NCBI RefSeq assembly: GCF_007874125.1
Contig: NZ_CP040128.1
Location: 3,720,001 to 3,784,000 of the forward strand
Reading direction: 5' to 3'
DNA length: 64,000 nucleotides
Source: Noviherbaspirillum sp. UKPF54
GTDB lineage: Bacteria; Pseudomonadota; Gammaproteobacteria; Burkholderiales; Burkholderiaceae_D
Notes under the pieces: model-generated
Databases searched by the model: none
What the model was told of the DNA's origin: nothing
What the model saw: the letters and a program-made list of their open reading frames with translations, nothing else
Position numbers and translations under genes: made by a program
In this document: positions 17,133 through 26,615 of the stretch, in pieces
Layout of the letters: every line of letters begins with the position of its first letter
Position numbering within the stretch: the first letter of the stretch is position 1

Positions 17133-17390
17133 TTCAATTAATTCAGGACAACGTCTTGCAAGGGAATGAAGTCACGAAGGCGCGTGGCAATTTGTCATCA
17201 CACCTTAAGACCATATCAAAGCCAGGATTCATCTGTATGCCTAATGGAAATGCAGTGTGGCAATTTCCGTGCATTCACATGCGCTACACTGACTTAGACA
17301 ACAAACAGGCTTCGACACCTTTTGAAGGCTGCGCACATCCTTGAACCAGCATGCGCCCGTTCTTTAATAAAAAACAACAAAGAAAGACCT

Positions 17391-19166
17391 ATGTATATTT
17401 CACGCGTTCAGATAAAGAATTTTCGGAATTTTGCTTCGCTTGACGTGCCGCTTTCTCAAAATATCGTCATGCTTGGGGCAAACCGCGCTGGAAAAAGCAA
17501 TTTTATCTATGCCCTGAGGCTGGTCTTGGACATAGTGTTGCCGGATTCTGCCCGCCAGCTCAAGCTGTCCGACATTTGGGATGGTGCCGATCTTGCTACA
17601 TCGCCAGGAGTCGAAATTCACCTTGACTTTGTGGAATTCGACGCCGATCCGGCGCGAACGACGCTCCTTACTGACTACCGGCTAGCTTCCGACTACAGAA
17701 CAGCCAGGTTGAGCTATGTATTTCGTAAGAAAAGCGAGGTCTCTGGACCGCCCCAATCAGAGGCTGACTATGATTTTAAGCTCTTCGGCGGCGGCGATGA
17801 GACGCGATCGTTTCGCACCGACCTTCGCCGTCGCATCTGCTTAGATCTGCTGCATGCGCTCAGAGATGCGGAAAACGATTTAGCATCATGGAGAGTTTCG
17901 CCGCTGAGGCCATTACTCGAAAATGCCGTTGCGCAAGTGCCGAGAGCTGACTTGGATGCGCTTACCGCAGATATTGCCAACGCAACGGATAGGTTAAGCA
18001 ACCTACCGGCTATCTCCGCATTGGAAACGTCTCTGCGCAACGATATTGCTGAACTTGCAGGCCCCATTCACGACGTGCGCCCGAAGCTTGGCTTTGCGGC
18101 AATGGAATCGATGCGGCTTTTTCGTTCGATTGGTTTTTTTATAGACGATGGAAAGCGCGGCATTGCGGACGCCAGCCTTGGTGCCGCAAACGTGACGTTG
18201 CTGGCACTCAAACTGGCAGAGTTCGGTTGGCGCCAGCAAAAGAATGAGAGGAACTACACAGTACTCTGTGTAGAAGAGCCGGAAGCGCACTTGCATCCGC
18301 AGCTGCAACGCAAAGTGTTTCAAAAGATCTTCACGGAGAAGACAAGCGAATCCCATGCGTTGCTGCTAACTACGCATTCTCCGAACATTGCGGGCATCGC
18401 TCCGCTGAACTCTATCGTGCTCCTAAAACCAACACCGGATCGCGGCACGGAAGCGTTTTCGCTGGCGGGCCTTGCTTTGACGGCCGAAGAGTTTGAAGAC
18501 CTGCAGCGGTATTTGAATGCGACTCGCGCCGAAATCCTCTTCTCAAACGGAATCCTTTTTGTAGAAGGCGATGCCGAAGAAGCTTTAATGCCTGGGTTTG
18601 CTGCAAGCTGTGGCCATAATCTGGACGAGCTAGGCATTACCGTCTGCAATGTCGCGGGGGTGAATTTCAGGCCATATGTCAAGTTAGCGGCGGCCCTCGC
18701 GATTCCATATGCGGTTATCACCGATTGGGACCCAATTGATCCCAATGCTCCACTCGGTCGTAAGCGCATATTGGATTTGTTCGATGCAACTCAGGAGATC
18801 CGAAACAATCCAGTGCTCGATGCGACCACCAAAGGTGCACTTGTCGCCAATGATGAATTGCTTCGCACAGAAATGGGCAAAGCCGGACTGTTTGTCAATA
18901 CGTCTACGCTTGAAGTAGAGATCGCTCAGACGCCGGCTTTGGTGAACAGTCTGCTGGCAGTTTTGGAGGAAGAGGGTTTCGGTGCAAAGAGAAAGCGCCG
19001 TCTAGCGGCATGGAAAGCCGATCCCAAAACTGTCGATAGCGAACAGCTACTATCCATGATTGCCGATGTTGGGAAGGGACGGCTTGCCGGCCGATTGGCT
19101 CGCAAGACTGCAGGGCTCCCTCCACCGCCATACATTCGTGCAGCAATCGATTTCCTGATTGCTTGA
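17391..19166 (+). CDS. gajA: Gabija GajA-like OLD-family ATPase/TOPRIM nuclease
   Basis: 591 residues. The ATG at 17391 follows AAGAAAG and opens with YISRVQIKNFRNF; a longer frame to 17322 is unlikely. Walker A is GANRAGKS (29-36). The ABC-like signature half has VCVEEPEAHLHPQLQRK, then LLLTTHSPNIA. The C-terminal TOPRIM domain has LFVEGDAEE (Glu 392) and ITDWDP (Asp 445, Asp 447), as in OLD nucleases. In Gabija, GajA tetramers cut phage DNA when nucleotide pools drop. The UvrD-like gene starts 6 bp downstream. Gene name given from the pair's architecture. Confidence 0.82.
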   Translation: MYISRVQIKNFRNFASLDVPLSQNIVMLGANRAGKSNFIYALRLVLDIVLPDSARQLKLSDIWDGADLATSPGVEIHLDFVEFDADPARTTLLTDYRLASDYRTARLSYVFRKKSEVSGPPQSEADYDFKLFGGGDETRSFRTDLRRRICLDLLHALRDAENDLASWRVSPLRPLLENAVAQVPRADLDALTADIANATDRLSNLPAISALETSLRNDIAELAGPIHDVRPKLGFAAMESMRLFRSIGFFIDDGKRGIADASLGAANVTLLALKLAEFGWRQQKNERNYTVLCVEEPEAHLHPQLQRKVFQKIFTEKTSESHALLLTTHSPNIAGIAPLNSIVLLKPTPDRGTEAFSLAGLALTAEEFEDLQRYLNATRAEILFSNGILFVEGDAEEALMPGFAASCGHNLDELGITVCNVAGVNFRPYVKLAAALAIPYAVITDWDPIDPNAPLGRKRILDLFDATQEIRNNPVLDATTKGALVANDELLRTEMGKAGLFVNTSTLEVEIAQTPALVNSLLAVLEEEGFGAKRKRRLAAWKADPKTVDSEQLLSMIADVGKGRLAGRLARKTAGLPPPPYIRAAIDFLIA

Positions 19167-19172
19167 TTACCG

Positions 19173-20957
19173 ATGCTTGATCGAGAGCTAGTTTATGCCG
19201 CGATTGCGGATATGCGGGAGAACCGGGAGCAACACGATGCTATCCACGAAATGCAGCATTGTGTTGTGCTTGCGGGCCCTGGAAGCGGCAAGACGAAAAC
19301 GTTAACAGCCGCAATTGCGCGGGCGCTATTGGATGATGTTTTCGAGCCTAGAGGAGTCGCCTGCATCACCTACAACAATGAATGCGCCTTGGAGCTTGAG
19401 GGCCGCCTGGCGAAACTGGGAATCGAACCAAGCAGCCGCATCTTTATCGGTACGGTTCACGGATTTGCCCTATCGCAGGTAATCAGCCCCTATGCGCGCT
19501 GCGTCTTGCCGGAACTGCCTCCAATCTTCCGTGTTGCCACCGAAGCGGAACGCCGCGGCATTGTGGAAGATGCATACAAAACCATCTTCGGGAGTGCTGG
19601 CGACCCGCATCAAATGTGGCGTTTCGCTGTTGAGAAGCGTTTGCGTCAGGTAAATAGAGACGCCCCGTCATGGCGCGGGCGCAATCCCGAACTGGCCCGC
19701 TTCGTCGAAGAGTACGAGCGGCAACTGCACGCACAGGGATTGATTGACTTTGATGACATGCCATTGCTTGCCTATCGAATGATCGCCAAACACCGCTGGA
19801 TCGCGGAGGCGCTCGAAGCTCGCTTTCCCGTCCTGTTTGTCGACGAATATCAGGACCTTGGCCATGCTCTACACGAATTAGTTCTAAAGCTTTGTTTTGA
19901 CGGTCGGATGCGGCTATTTGCAGTCGGCGATGTTGACCAATCCATCTATGCATTTACGGGTGCCAATCCACAGTTGCTGGCTGGCCTCGCTGAAAGACCT
20001 GATGTAAAAACTTACCGACTACGGTTCAATTATCGCTCCGGCACGACGATCATCAACGCCTCCATGGCAGCTCTTGGTGAGGATCGCGGCTATGTTGCAC
20101 CGAACGGTACGAGCACAGGAGTAGTGGAGTTTCGCGCGCACTCAGGAGACACACAGGATCAGGCCCGAGACATTGCAGAAAATCTGGTTCCCCAGCTAAT
20201 CGAGCGAGGCTTTGCGCCTGAAGAAATTGCGATCCTCTACCGAGAAGCGTCCCTAGGATCCGATATGGCCCTGGCATTAGCATGGATGAACTTGCCTTTC
20301 GTCCGCGCCGACAATCAGGCTTTGGTGAAAAGAAGCTCGCGGCTTGCGCGCTTCGTCGAGGCTTGCGCGCGGTGGGTAACAGGTGGGTGGAAGGAAGCCA
20401 ATCCGCTATTTCGCCGGCTGGCCGACGAGGCCGTGAACCTTGTTAAGGGGCCATATGCTACGAATGATGAACGGCACGCGGTCCATTTGCAATTAATTGA
20501 ATTTTTACAGAAAAGCATTGGTGTCGATGAGACGGCACATCTCTGGTTGATCCGGCTCCGCGATACGCTCATCACGCCATGGGCTCAAAGCGCGGCCGAT
20601 CTTACCGAAGACTGGAAAACGATCGACTTGATGATTGAACGGACCGCTTCATCCTCACCCAATGAAAATATGCCACTTGCACATTTAGGAGGACGCATTG
20701 AAGGCGGTGGACGCATCAACTTGAGTACGCTGCATAGCGCCAAAGGACGAGAGTTTGATGCAGTGATTCTGTTTGCGATGAACAGCGACGTAATTCCAAG
20801 TTGGAGGGATAGGACACCAGAGGCAGTCAAAGAAGCCCGGAGACTTTTTTACGTCGGTGTGACCCGCCCGCGCAAAGAGTTGCACGTCTGCTTTCGAGCG
20901 AAACAAAATTCGCCATGGGTCAAAGAACTTTTTGACCGGCTGCATCCCTCGTCTTGA
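19173..20957 (+). CDS. gajB: Gabija GajB-like UvrD/Rep-type helicase
   Basis: 594 residues, somewhat longer than the typical GajB. Motif I is AGPGSGKT (34-41), motif II is FVDEYQDLGH, motif III is AVGDVDQSIYAFTGANP, motif IV is FNYRSGTTI, motif V is TLHSAKGREFDAVIL and motif VI is FYVGVTRPRKEL. All superfamily 1 motifs are intact. The gene lies 6 bp behind gajA, the standard Gabija order. GajB is thought to sense DNA ends and hydrolyse nucleotides. An unrelated OLD plus helicase pair (e.g. an anti-plasmid system) is the alternative. Confidence 0.82.
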   Translation: MLDRELVYAAIADMRENREQHDAIHEMQHCVVLAGPGSGKTKTLTAAIARALLDDVFEPRGVACITYNNECALELEGRLAKLGIEPSSRIFIGTVHGFALSQVISPYARCVLPELPPIFRVATEAERRGIVEDAYKTIFGSAGDPHQMWRFAVEKRLRQVNRDAPSWRGRNPELARFVEEYERQLHAQGLIDFDDMPLLAYRMIAKHRWIAEALEARFPVLFVDEYQDLGHALHELVLKLCFDGRMRLFAVGDVDQSIYAFTGANPQLLAGLAERPDVKTYRLRFNYRSGTTIINASMAALGEDRGYVAPNGTSTGVVEFRAHSGDTQDQARDIAENLVPQLIERGFAPEEIAILYREASLGSDMALALAWMNLPFVRADNQALVKRSSRLARFVEACARWVTGGWKEANPLFRRLADEAVNLVKGPYATNDERHAVHLQLIEFLQKSIGVDETAHLWLIRLRDTLITPWAQSAADLTEDWKTIDLMIERTASSSPNENMPLAHLGGRIEGGGRINLSTLHSAKGREFDAVILFAMNSDVIPSWRDRTPEAVKEARRLFYVGVTRPRKELHVCFRAKQNSPWVKELFDRLHPSS

Positions 20958-21294
20958 CTGTGTGCAGTCCATTCACGATCATTTAGCATTCCGATTGTCT
21001 AAGGTTTACTTCGCGCCGTAAGGTCGCCCTATTCCACCAACATTAACTTTGGGGCCAATGCGCTGGCATGCGATGCGAGAACGGAAGAATCAGATTCACC
21101 AGGCGAGCCTACTAAAAGAGACAGCTAAGTCGCTTAACGATCACAGTCGATGCATTCAGGTTATGCCTGCTATGTAGCCAGCGCCCAATCACTCGCATCA
21201 GCGTCGCGTTCCGTTCTCCCCCGTACACTACATTGCCGCTGTCTCCTTTGAGCTTACGAAGCTGAAAGTTGTGTTTGTGCAGCGTTTGATCCGC
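20958..21294. other. No gene recognised (337 bp)
   Basis: Separates the Gabija pair (top strand) from the Nmad genes (bottom strand). The bottom strand has about 60 codons without a stop and no start codon near its beginning (around 21,120-21,300), with an RLLHxRH-like end, that could be the tail of a broken gene. No terminator was clear. Confidence 0.35.
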
Positions 21295-21954
21295 TCACGA
21301 AAGCAGCCACCCAACAGTCCTCTCTTCGTGCGCAGCGGGCACCCAGCGGCCGACGGCCCGCATTACAGACCCGTGAAATCCTACGATTTGCGCAATCTCT
21401 GGCAAAACCCGCTGACCACCGTCCGAAAACGGCCTTGTCAACGTCAGCAACCTGGAACCGGAGGGGTCACCCTCCACGACGACGAGCGTCTTCTCGGGAT
21501 TCTTCCGTCGAAAGTGCGCGTTCCGGTGCAGATGCACCAGTGACGCGGGTGGCCAAGCGGAGTCGGTCGGCGCAGGATGAATTTGATTGACGCAGAAATA
21601 TCCAATGACGAAGCACGTGCCCGGCGCGATGCCTGGCCCTTGGAATCCGGCATAAAAGACCAAGTAGTCGTCTGGCTTCAACCGGAGCAGTTGCGAACGC
21701 TTCGGTTCGCTCGGCTCGCCATACGTGTATGTCTCAAACTCGGGATCATAATGCGTGTAACGGTGCGAGCGTACGTAGCTGGTGAGCGACACACCGCATC
21801 TGGCTGGCAGATCCGCATAGGTGACGCCGCGCCCTTCCGCGATTTCGGAAAACTCGGGTATCGGCACGTATTCAAACGTCCCGTCTTCAAAACGTGGAGA
21901 TAAGCTGCCACCGCAGCCGCGGTCAATACCGACACGTAGGAACAGAATGCTCAT
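21295..21954 (-). CDS. Nmad3-family protein (nucleotide modification associated domain 3)
   Basis: 219 residues from the ATG at 21954, which begins MSILFLRVGIDRGCGG; a longer frame to 22059 lies wholly inside the neighbour. The opening FLRVGIDRGCGGSLSPRF and FEYVPIPE are the signature of Nmad3. Other conserved pieces are THYDPEFETYTYG, LKPDDYLVFYAGF and GYFCVNQIH. In published domain surveys Nmad3 occurs near systems that modify DNA bases. The start overlaps the Nmad2 stop by 32 bp, so the two are translated together. Enzymatic role unknown. Confidence 0.75.
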   Translation of the reverse strand: MSILFLRVGIDRGCGGSLSPRFEDGTFEYVPIPEFSEIAEGRGVTYADLPARCGVSLTSYVRSHRYTHYDPEFETYTYGEPSEPKRSQLLRLKPDDYLVFYAGFQGPGIAPGTCFVIGYFCVNQIHPAPTDSAWPPASLVHLHRNAHFRRKNPEKTLVVVEGDPSGSRLLTLTRPFSDGGQRVLPEIAQIVGFHGSVMRAVGRWVPAAHEERTVGWLLS

Positions 21955-22636
21955 GGCTGCCGCCCCTATTGCTGGTCTGACTCGAACACGTGGAGCGCGC
22001 TGCTTTGCATCCTTCCGGCTCTTGCCACAGGCATGGCTTGCCATGGACGCCCGGCTCATACCGCTGATCGTGCAGAAAGCGCCGAATGTTTTCGAGATCG
22101 GATTCGGAACAATAGAATGTCCGGCCTTTGGATAGCGTGATGCCGATACTGTCCCACCCGCCGCGCGGAACCGGACAATTTCTGCCGAAGTAGTAAAAAA
22201 TGTCCGCGATGAGCACGTTCACCCCGCCTGTGTCATGACGAATAGTACTTAATGAATCATCATGCGAATCGTTTGGCAATTGCCGATAGCCGCCTGCCCC
22301 ATCCGAGTCGTAGATGTTGTCTCCGCACCGAAGAATCGAATCGTTGGCGCCCTTCAGCGGCTTCTTATGCTGGTACCGTGCATCGTGAAAATAGTCTTCT
22401 AGCCTCAACACTTCCCCGACACGCATCAGATACAGCAGCCCTGACACTGGAATGCTGACGCCGGCGCGACGACTGGTATGCACCAAATCCTGCGATGCAA
22501 ATCCGGCCACCCAATCGCCACGCAACTTGGTGCGTCGGATGGCCGGTTTGCACGTCGCCAAGGTTAATTGGCTGCCAAACGGGTTAGGCGCAAAACCGGT
22601 GTCGTGGGTCATCTTGTAAGCAATCAGGCGGCTCAT
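21923..22636 (-). CDS. Nmad2-family protein (nucleotide modification associated domain 2)
   Basis: 237 residues. The N-terminus AYKMTHDTGFAPNPFG, followed by TLATCKPAIRRTKLRGDWVAG and SGLLYLMRVGEVLRLEDYF, fits Nmad2. Further family parts: GDNIYD, VNVLIADIFYYFGRN and CPVPRGG. The last 30 residues are Cys/Ser-rich and run into the start of the Nmad3 gene. No ribosome site is strong at the start. It is first in the two-gene unit and runs against the Gabija pair. Confidence 0.75.
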   Translation of the reverse strand: MSRLIAYKMTHDTGFAPNPFGSQLTLATCKPAIRRTKLRGDWVAGFASQDLVHTSRRAGVSIPVSGLLYLMRVGEVLRLEDYFHDARYQHKKPLKGANDSILRCGDNIYDSDGAGGYRQLPNDSHDDSLSTIRHDTGGVNVLIADIFYYFGRNCPVPRGGWDSIGITLSKGRTFYCSESDLENIRRFLHDQRYEPGVHGKPCLWQEPEGCKAARSTCSSQTSNRGGSHEHSVPTCRY

Positions 22637-23079
22637 TTTTTTGGTCTGTCGTGAAAAGCTTTCGGTTTCGCATTTGGCTCACTGAGCGATTGTTTTGTCG
22701 GCGTAACAGCTACGCGGAGCACAAAGCGTAGCTCATATCTCGGCGGCATTTCTCAGTGGCAAATATACTTGCGGCCAATTCGACGGCAGCACTGCCGCTT
22801 CAAGCTTGGCCGGCAAGCCGCTTTTTACGCGATTGGAGCCGCTTTTCGCTCCGCGGCAGCTCAATGGCCGCATCAGCGAAAAGAATGGCTCCAGCACGAT
22901 TGTAAAACTCATGTCAGACTTGCCACATTGATCCATGTGTTATCTGCATTGACTTGTCTTAAGTAAAATTTCGAGCTGCGAATTGCCAGTTGATCAAGAT
23001 CGCGCCGCCGACGCGGCTTCGTCCGTCACGGCCAACCAGCCGCGACGGTACATTGCCAGGCGACGCGTGGCTTGTCGGG
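22637..23079. other. No gene; hairpin and inverted repeats (443 bp)
   Basis: AGCTACGC (22708-22715) and GCGTAGCT (22726-22733) form a perfect 8-bp stem with a 10-nt loop. A GGAGCCGC...GCTCCGCGGC block near 22,830 can also pair. The stretch lies between the Nmad pair and the Rep-like gene, both on the bottom strand, so it must carry the promoter for the Nmad pair. It could also hold a replication or nick site for the Rep, but no iterons were recognised. Confidence 0.4.
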
Positions 23080-24249
23080 CTACCCTCTCAAGAGTTTCCA
23101 CAACAGTCGGCTACGTAAAGCCGACTGCATGTCGAGCAGCATACGTTCTGGGCGCCACCAGTCCGCCTTGTAGCGGTCAAGTTGCTGCTCGAAGCGACTG
23201 ACATGCTCGCAACCGCGGCCTTCGAGGTATAAGCGAGCGCCAGCCACACCGCGCCACCGTACCGCATCCAAGTACGCCGCAAACTCCCAGTCCTTGCGCA
23301 ACGCCGGCACATCCCGAATTTGCCACACGTCCCATCGGTCAAACGGAGCCGTCCATTCATCCAATACGTCCAGCGTCGGCAGGTCTTTGAATACGCGCCG
23401 TGCTTCAAAGCGGGTACGTTGCAACACCACTTCTGCGTCATCTCTAGACTTGGTGCGGTTACGCTCGAGCGGCGGCAATGATGTGGTCTCTCCCACCGCT
23501 TGCTTGAACGCGTCACTTGCTTGCTGGTCGTAGACGACACCATGCAAATCGGATGCAATCGAGCCAAGGTACATGGTCTCCACGCGGCCAACGGAATCGG
23601 TGGCCATGAAGTACTTCGATTGCACGGTGCAACGTCGTAACCGCACGATGAGCTGATTTATATCTTCCGGAATATCCACACACACGTCGCAACGGTACAG
23701 GCGCAACTGCCTCATCATTTCGGAGCGACGCCCCGGAAATAACATACGCAACAACCTGCCAAACCACTTGACGCGCTTCTCATCCATCAAGCTCGGGTTG
23801 AACGTTATATTCATGAATTGACGGGAATGAAGCTCCCGCGTTGGATTGACCCGGACCTCGATACTAAAGTTGTCTTTGTACGTCTTCACATAAACGTTCT
23901 TGAAGCCGCGTCCTTTGGCAGACCCCTTGTAGAGCTTGCCTTCCCGCTTCAGTCGGTCGAGAACGCTCGTAACAACGTTGCGTTCATCAAGGCTCACATC
24001 CTCCAGCAGAACGGCCAGCGTCAGTTTGTCGATTTTGATTGCACGCGGGACGCCCGCCGCCGGCACGGCGAGATCGTCCGTATCGGCATGCTGCTTCGGG
24101 ATGGCGATCTTGCGACGGGTCGTGTCTTGATCTGCGCTGGTATTCGTTGGCGAGAAAGACTTGGGTATTCCTCTCTTCGGCATTGGCATTGCTCGCATCT
24201 CTTCCATCTGCGTACTCTTCTTATTTACCGATTTCATCTGAACTGGCAT
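23080..24249 (-). CDS. Rolling-circle-type replication initiation protein (Rep_trans-like)
   Basis: 389 residues. The start at 24249 has AGGAG seven bases upstream. The first 70 residues are basic and disordered. The core has an Ile/Leu-rich strand set: QLRLYRCDVCVDIPEDI (about residue 205), YLGSIASDLHGVVYDQQAS, then RTRFEARRVFKDL (about residue 282). This succession is characteristic of Rep_trans/phage-type nicking initiators that act at double-strand origins. The exact catalytic Tyr is not pinned down. It is followed upstream by the AlpA-like regulator on the same strand, together forming the element's mobility module. Confidence 0.6.
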   Translation of the reverse strand: MPVQMKSVNKKSTQMEEMRAMPMPKRGIPKSFSPTNTSADQDTTRRKIAIPKQHADTDDLAVPAAGVPRAIKIDKLTLAVLLEDVSLDERNVVTSVLDRLKREGKLYKGSAKGRGFKNVYVKTYKDNFSIEVRVNPTRELHSRQFMNITFNPSLMDEKRVKWFGRLLRMLFPGRRSEMMRQLRLYRCDVCVDIPEDINQLIVRLRRCTVQSKYFMATDSVGRVETMYLGSIASDLHGVVYDQQASDAFKQAVGETTSLPPLERNRTKSRDDAEVVLQRTRFEARRVFKDLPTLDVLDEWTAPFDRWDVWQIRDVPALRKDWEFAAYLDAVRWRGVAGARLYLEGRGCEHVSRFEQQLDRYKADWWRPERMLLDMQSALRSRLLWKLLRG

Positions 24250-24602
24250 GTCCGCGTTCTCCTAAATTTGTGAAATATGCTGCGTCATCTGCATACACGT
24301 GACTGTGGTTTTTCAATGTAGACGGCACACAAACACTGATTCCGGTCGTCCCTTTGGCCGCCATGTCTACCGTGCTTAGCTATTTACAGTATTGGCTTGA
24401 CGACGGAGCGCCTGCGAAACGAAGAAACGGCCGCGCTGCTGTACATAACCAGCCTTTTCTTCGTCTTTTCCGTGATGCATGCGCTGGCACGTTGTAAGTC
24501 GGACCGTGCTTGGCACATCTACCGAGCTTGATTCGCTCCTCCGCGACCGTCCCGCCCGTTTCCAGGGGATGCCGAGCGACGTACAACGGCCTAGCGCGCT
24601 CG
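24250..24602. other. No gene recognised (353 bp)
   Basis: Lies between the AlpA-like gene and the Rep-like gene, both on the bottom strand. It presumably holds the Rep promoter. No operator or repeat stands out. Confidence 0.35.
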
Positions 24603-25346
24603 CTATGCTGTGTCTGGTTTCCATCGGCCGTCTCGATACGCGAGGACTTGAGACGCCTTCCAAAAGCTGCTGCGTCCGCGCTTGATCCGTTGCGGGAAGT
24701 GTCCGCTCTTCATCTTGCGATATATCGTCGGACGCGACTCATTGACGCAAAACATCACTTCGTCAATTTTTAGGTCGCTATCCATACCGCGTTCCGCTGC
24801 CTTGACCACTGCAATCAGTTTTTCGGCAAGCTCCTCGCTACGAGCGGTACGCTGGCGACGCGCACATGGCTGACCGGCTGGTTGCATATCAGCTGGATTT
24901 GATACGACAGGCGAGGATTGGCGCCGGCGCGTAGGTTGTTGCGCCATGGGCTTTGCATGGCTGGCACCGCGCGAGACGTGTGGGTGATCGAGCAGCTCAC
25001 CTCGAAATACAAGTAGTTCTCCTGTACGAATATCCCGGCATGACAGTCGTTGAAGGGACTTACCGGATGACTGCCCTGGTATGGTTCCGGCGACTGGCGC
25101 GAGCACAGTCATTCGCGCTGCACTTTGGCGCGTGGCACGGCACTCGCGATAGATCATGCCTCGCCCTCGCAAGACAATGTCAGGGGCACTGGGTTGGATG
25201 AAACGAAGCGACTTGTCGGCCGCTTCGCCAATGAATTGCAAAGCGTCGTGCGGCGCGCGTTTGCCGCCGATTTTCACCTGGCGGCCGTTGAATGCTGCTG
25301 CGCCTGCTATGTCGTCAGACTGCTTCCTTTTCGTGAGACGTTTCAT
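24603..25346 (-). CDS. AlpA-like excisionase/transcriptional regulator
   Basis: 247 residues from the ATG at 25346, which has GGAGAAAGG ten bases upstream. A start at 24947 (114 residues) would be nearer the family's usual length but lacks a ribosome site. The last 60 residues form an AlpA-type winged helix: KIDEVMFCVNESRPTIYRKM, then FPQRIKRGRSSFWKASQVLA. AlpA-like proteins control integrase or excision genes of phage-like elements. The first 130 residues are Arg/Ser-rich and unassigned. It heads the bottom-strand unit that contains Rep and is divergent from the 25523 gene. Confidence 0.65.
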   Translation of the reverse strand: MKRLTKRKQSDDIAGAAAFNGRQVKIGGKRAPHDALQFIGEAADKSLRFIQPSAPDIVLRGRGMIYRECRATRQSAARMTVLAPVAGTIPGQSSGKSLQRLSCRDIRTGELLVFRGELLDHPHVSRGASHAKPMAQQPTRRRQSSPVVSNPADMQPAGQPCARRQRTARSEELAEKLIAVVKAAERGMDSDLKIDEVMFCVNESRPTIYRKMKSGHFPQRIKRGRSSFWKASQVLAYRDGRWKPDTA

Positions 25347-25522
25347 TTCATGGTGACCTTTCTCCGGTTGTCGAACACGTGCTTAGCCCGTTTTGGAACT
25401 CAAGCCGACACAGTCTACGAACGATTCAGGTGGCTTTTTTTTGGGGGAGGACGGGGGATGTTTTGCCTGGCGAGTCAGTAAGTCGGCTGTTACCATGGCG
25501 TTTTTCACATCGAAAGAACGGA

Positions 25523-26461
25523 ATGGAGTTCGATACCGTGTGGTCTGCTGTCACAGCAGTCCGTGAGCTGTTCGCGCTAGGGCCAACGCTGACTGATGAC
25601 CCCGAGCGAGCACGGCAGGACGGAATCATTCGAGAGTTGTTTTGCCGAAGGCTGGAGGATGTACCGGTGCCAGCTGTAGGAACAGACAGTATCGTGCACC
25701 GTGTCGTCACAAAGCTGCGCAACAGTGCGTACACGCACGAGACTACTTGGCACGCGCTGGTGTGGCTGCGCTGGGCGGTGCAAAGCGAATTCGCGCATGG
25801 AATCAAGCCGTCGTTGTGGAATCACTTCAACCAATGGCGCGACGATCACCCAACGCCCGGCATGTGGGTACTTCGCTACGCGAGCGGATCAGGCAGTCGG
25901 GGACGGCCCGTAGCAAGCGTATTTGCTGATGACAAACGTGAACGCCGCTTCGACAATGAAGGTGGGTTCCCGTTGGATGAATTTCTTCACGCACGCGACT
26001 TGTGCATGAAGAATGGCTCAAAAGTTACGCGAGTAGAGAGCAAAGAATGGAAATTGAAAAGGGCGCAAAGAATCCCTACAGATGATGATAAGGCCAAAGC
26101 GAAAGAAGGGATCCGGACATATCGCAGTACGGAAGCCATGCAGATTCGCTGCGGCAGCCATCTGCTGAAAGAGGTGACCAAGTGCGTCAAAATCGCAGTC
26201 AAATCTGAACCTAAGCATGACTTTTTGACCGGAAAACGCTTTGACGGCAGATACAAGTGCGCTTTTAGGCGCGATGATCTCGTGGAATGGCTGCAGGCAC
26301 ACTTTCCGACCCTTGCAACGTATAGCGCGTCGACGCTGCGCTCTGCCGTCTCGATGGTCGTATATTGTCCAAGAGCCAATAGCAAAAAAGGCTGGAGGGC
26401 ATTGACCGCAGCTGATCTAAAACCGCGCGGTCAGCGTGAGACAACCAGGAAGCGAAGGTGA
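25523..26461 (+). CDS. Unknown protein at the island's right edge
   Basis: 312 residues from the ATG at 25523 (AAGAACGGA upstream). A longer frame to 25379 exists but is less likely. Helical N-terminal half (HETTWHALVWLRWAVQSEFA), basic centre and a C-terminal RKR tail. No known domain is recognised. It is the last gene with island-type composition before the GC-rich chromosome. A role in DNA binding for the element is only a guess. Confidence 0.45.
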   Translation: MEFDTVWSAVTAVRELFALGPTLTDDPERARQDGIIRELFCRRLEDVPVPAVGTDSIVHRVVTKLRNSAYTHETTWHALVWLRWAVQSEFAHGIKPSLWNHFNQWRDDHPTPGMWVLRYASGSGSRGRPVASVFADDKRERRFDNEGGFPLDEFLHARDLCMKNGSKVTRVESKEWKLKRAQRIPTDDDKAKAKEGIRTYRSTEAMQIRCGSHLLKEVTKCVKIAVKSEPKHDFLTGKRFDGRYKCAFRRDDLVEWLQAHFPTLATYSASTLRSAVSMVVYCPRANSKKGWRALTAADLKPRGQRETTRKRR

Positions 26462-26615
26462 GAAGTCGCTCGCTACCGATGCAGTTGTCGCATGGCAGCT
26501 CACAAAACTAGCGGCATTGGTGACGGTATTTACAAAAGCGGCGAACATTTGTTCTATGTCGCTCAAACACTTATCTACTGAATTTGATAGACGCCGCCCC
26601 ACCAGAATGTCAAAA

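Noticed and set aside
24603..24947. Shorter AlpA-like gene starting at 24947
   Set aside because: Its start lacks a ribosome site, while the longer start at 25346 has a strong one; still possible as an internal start.
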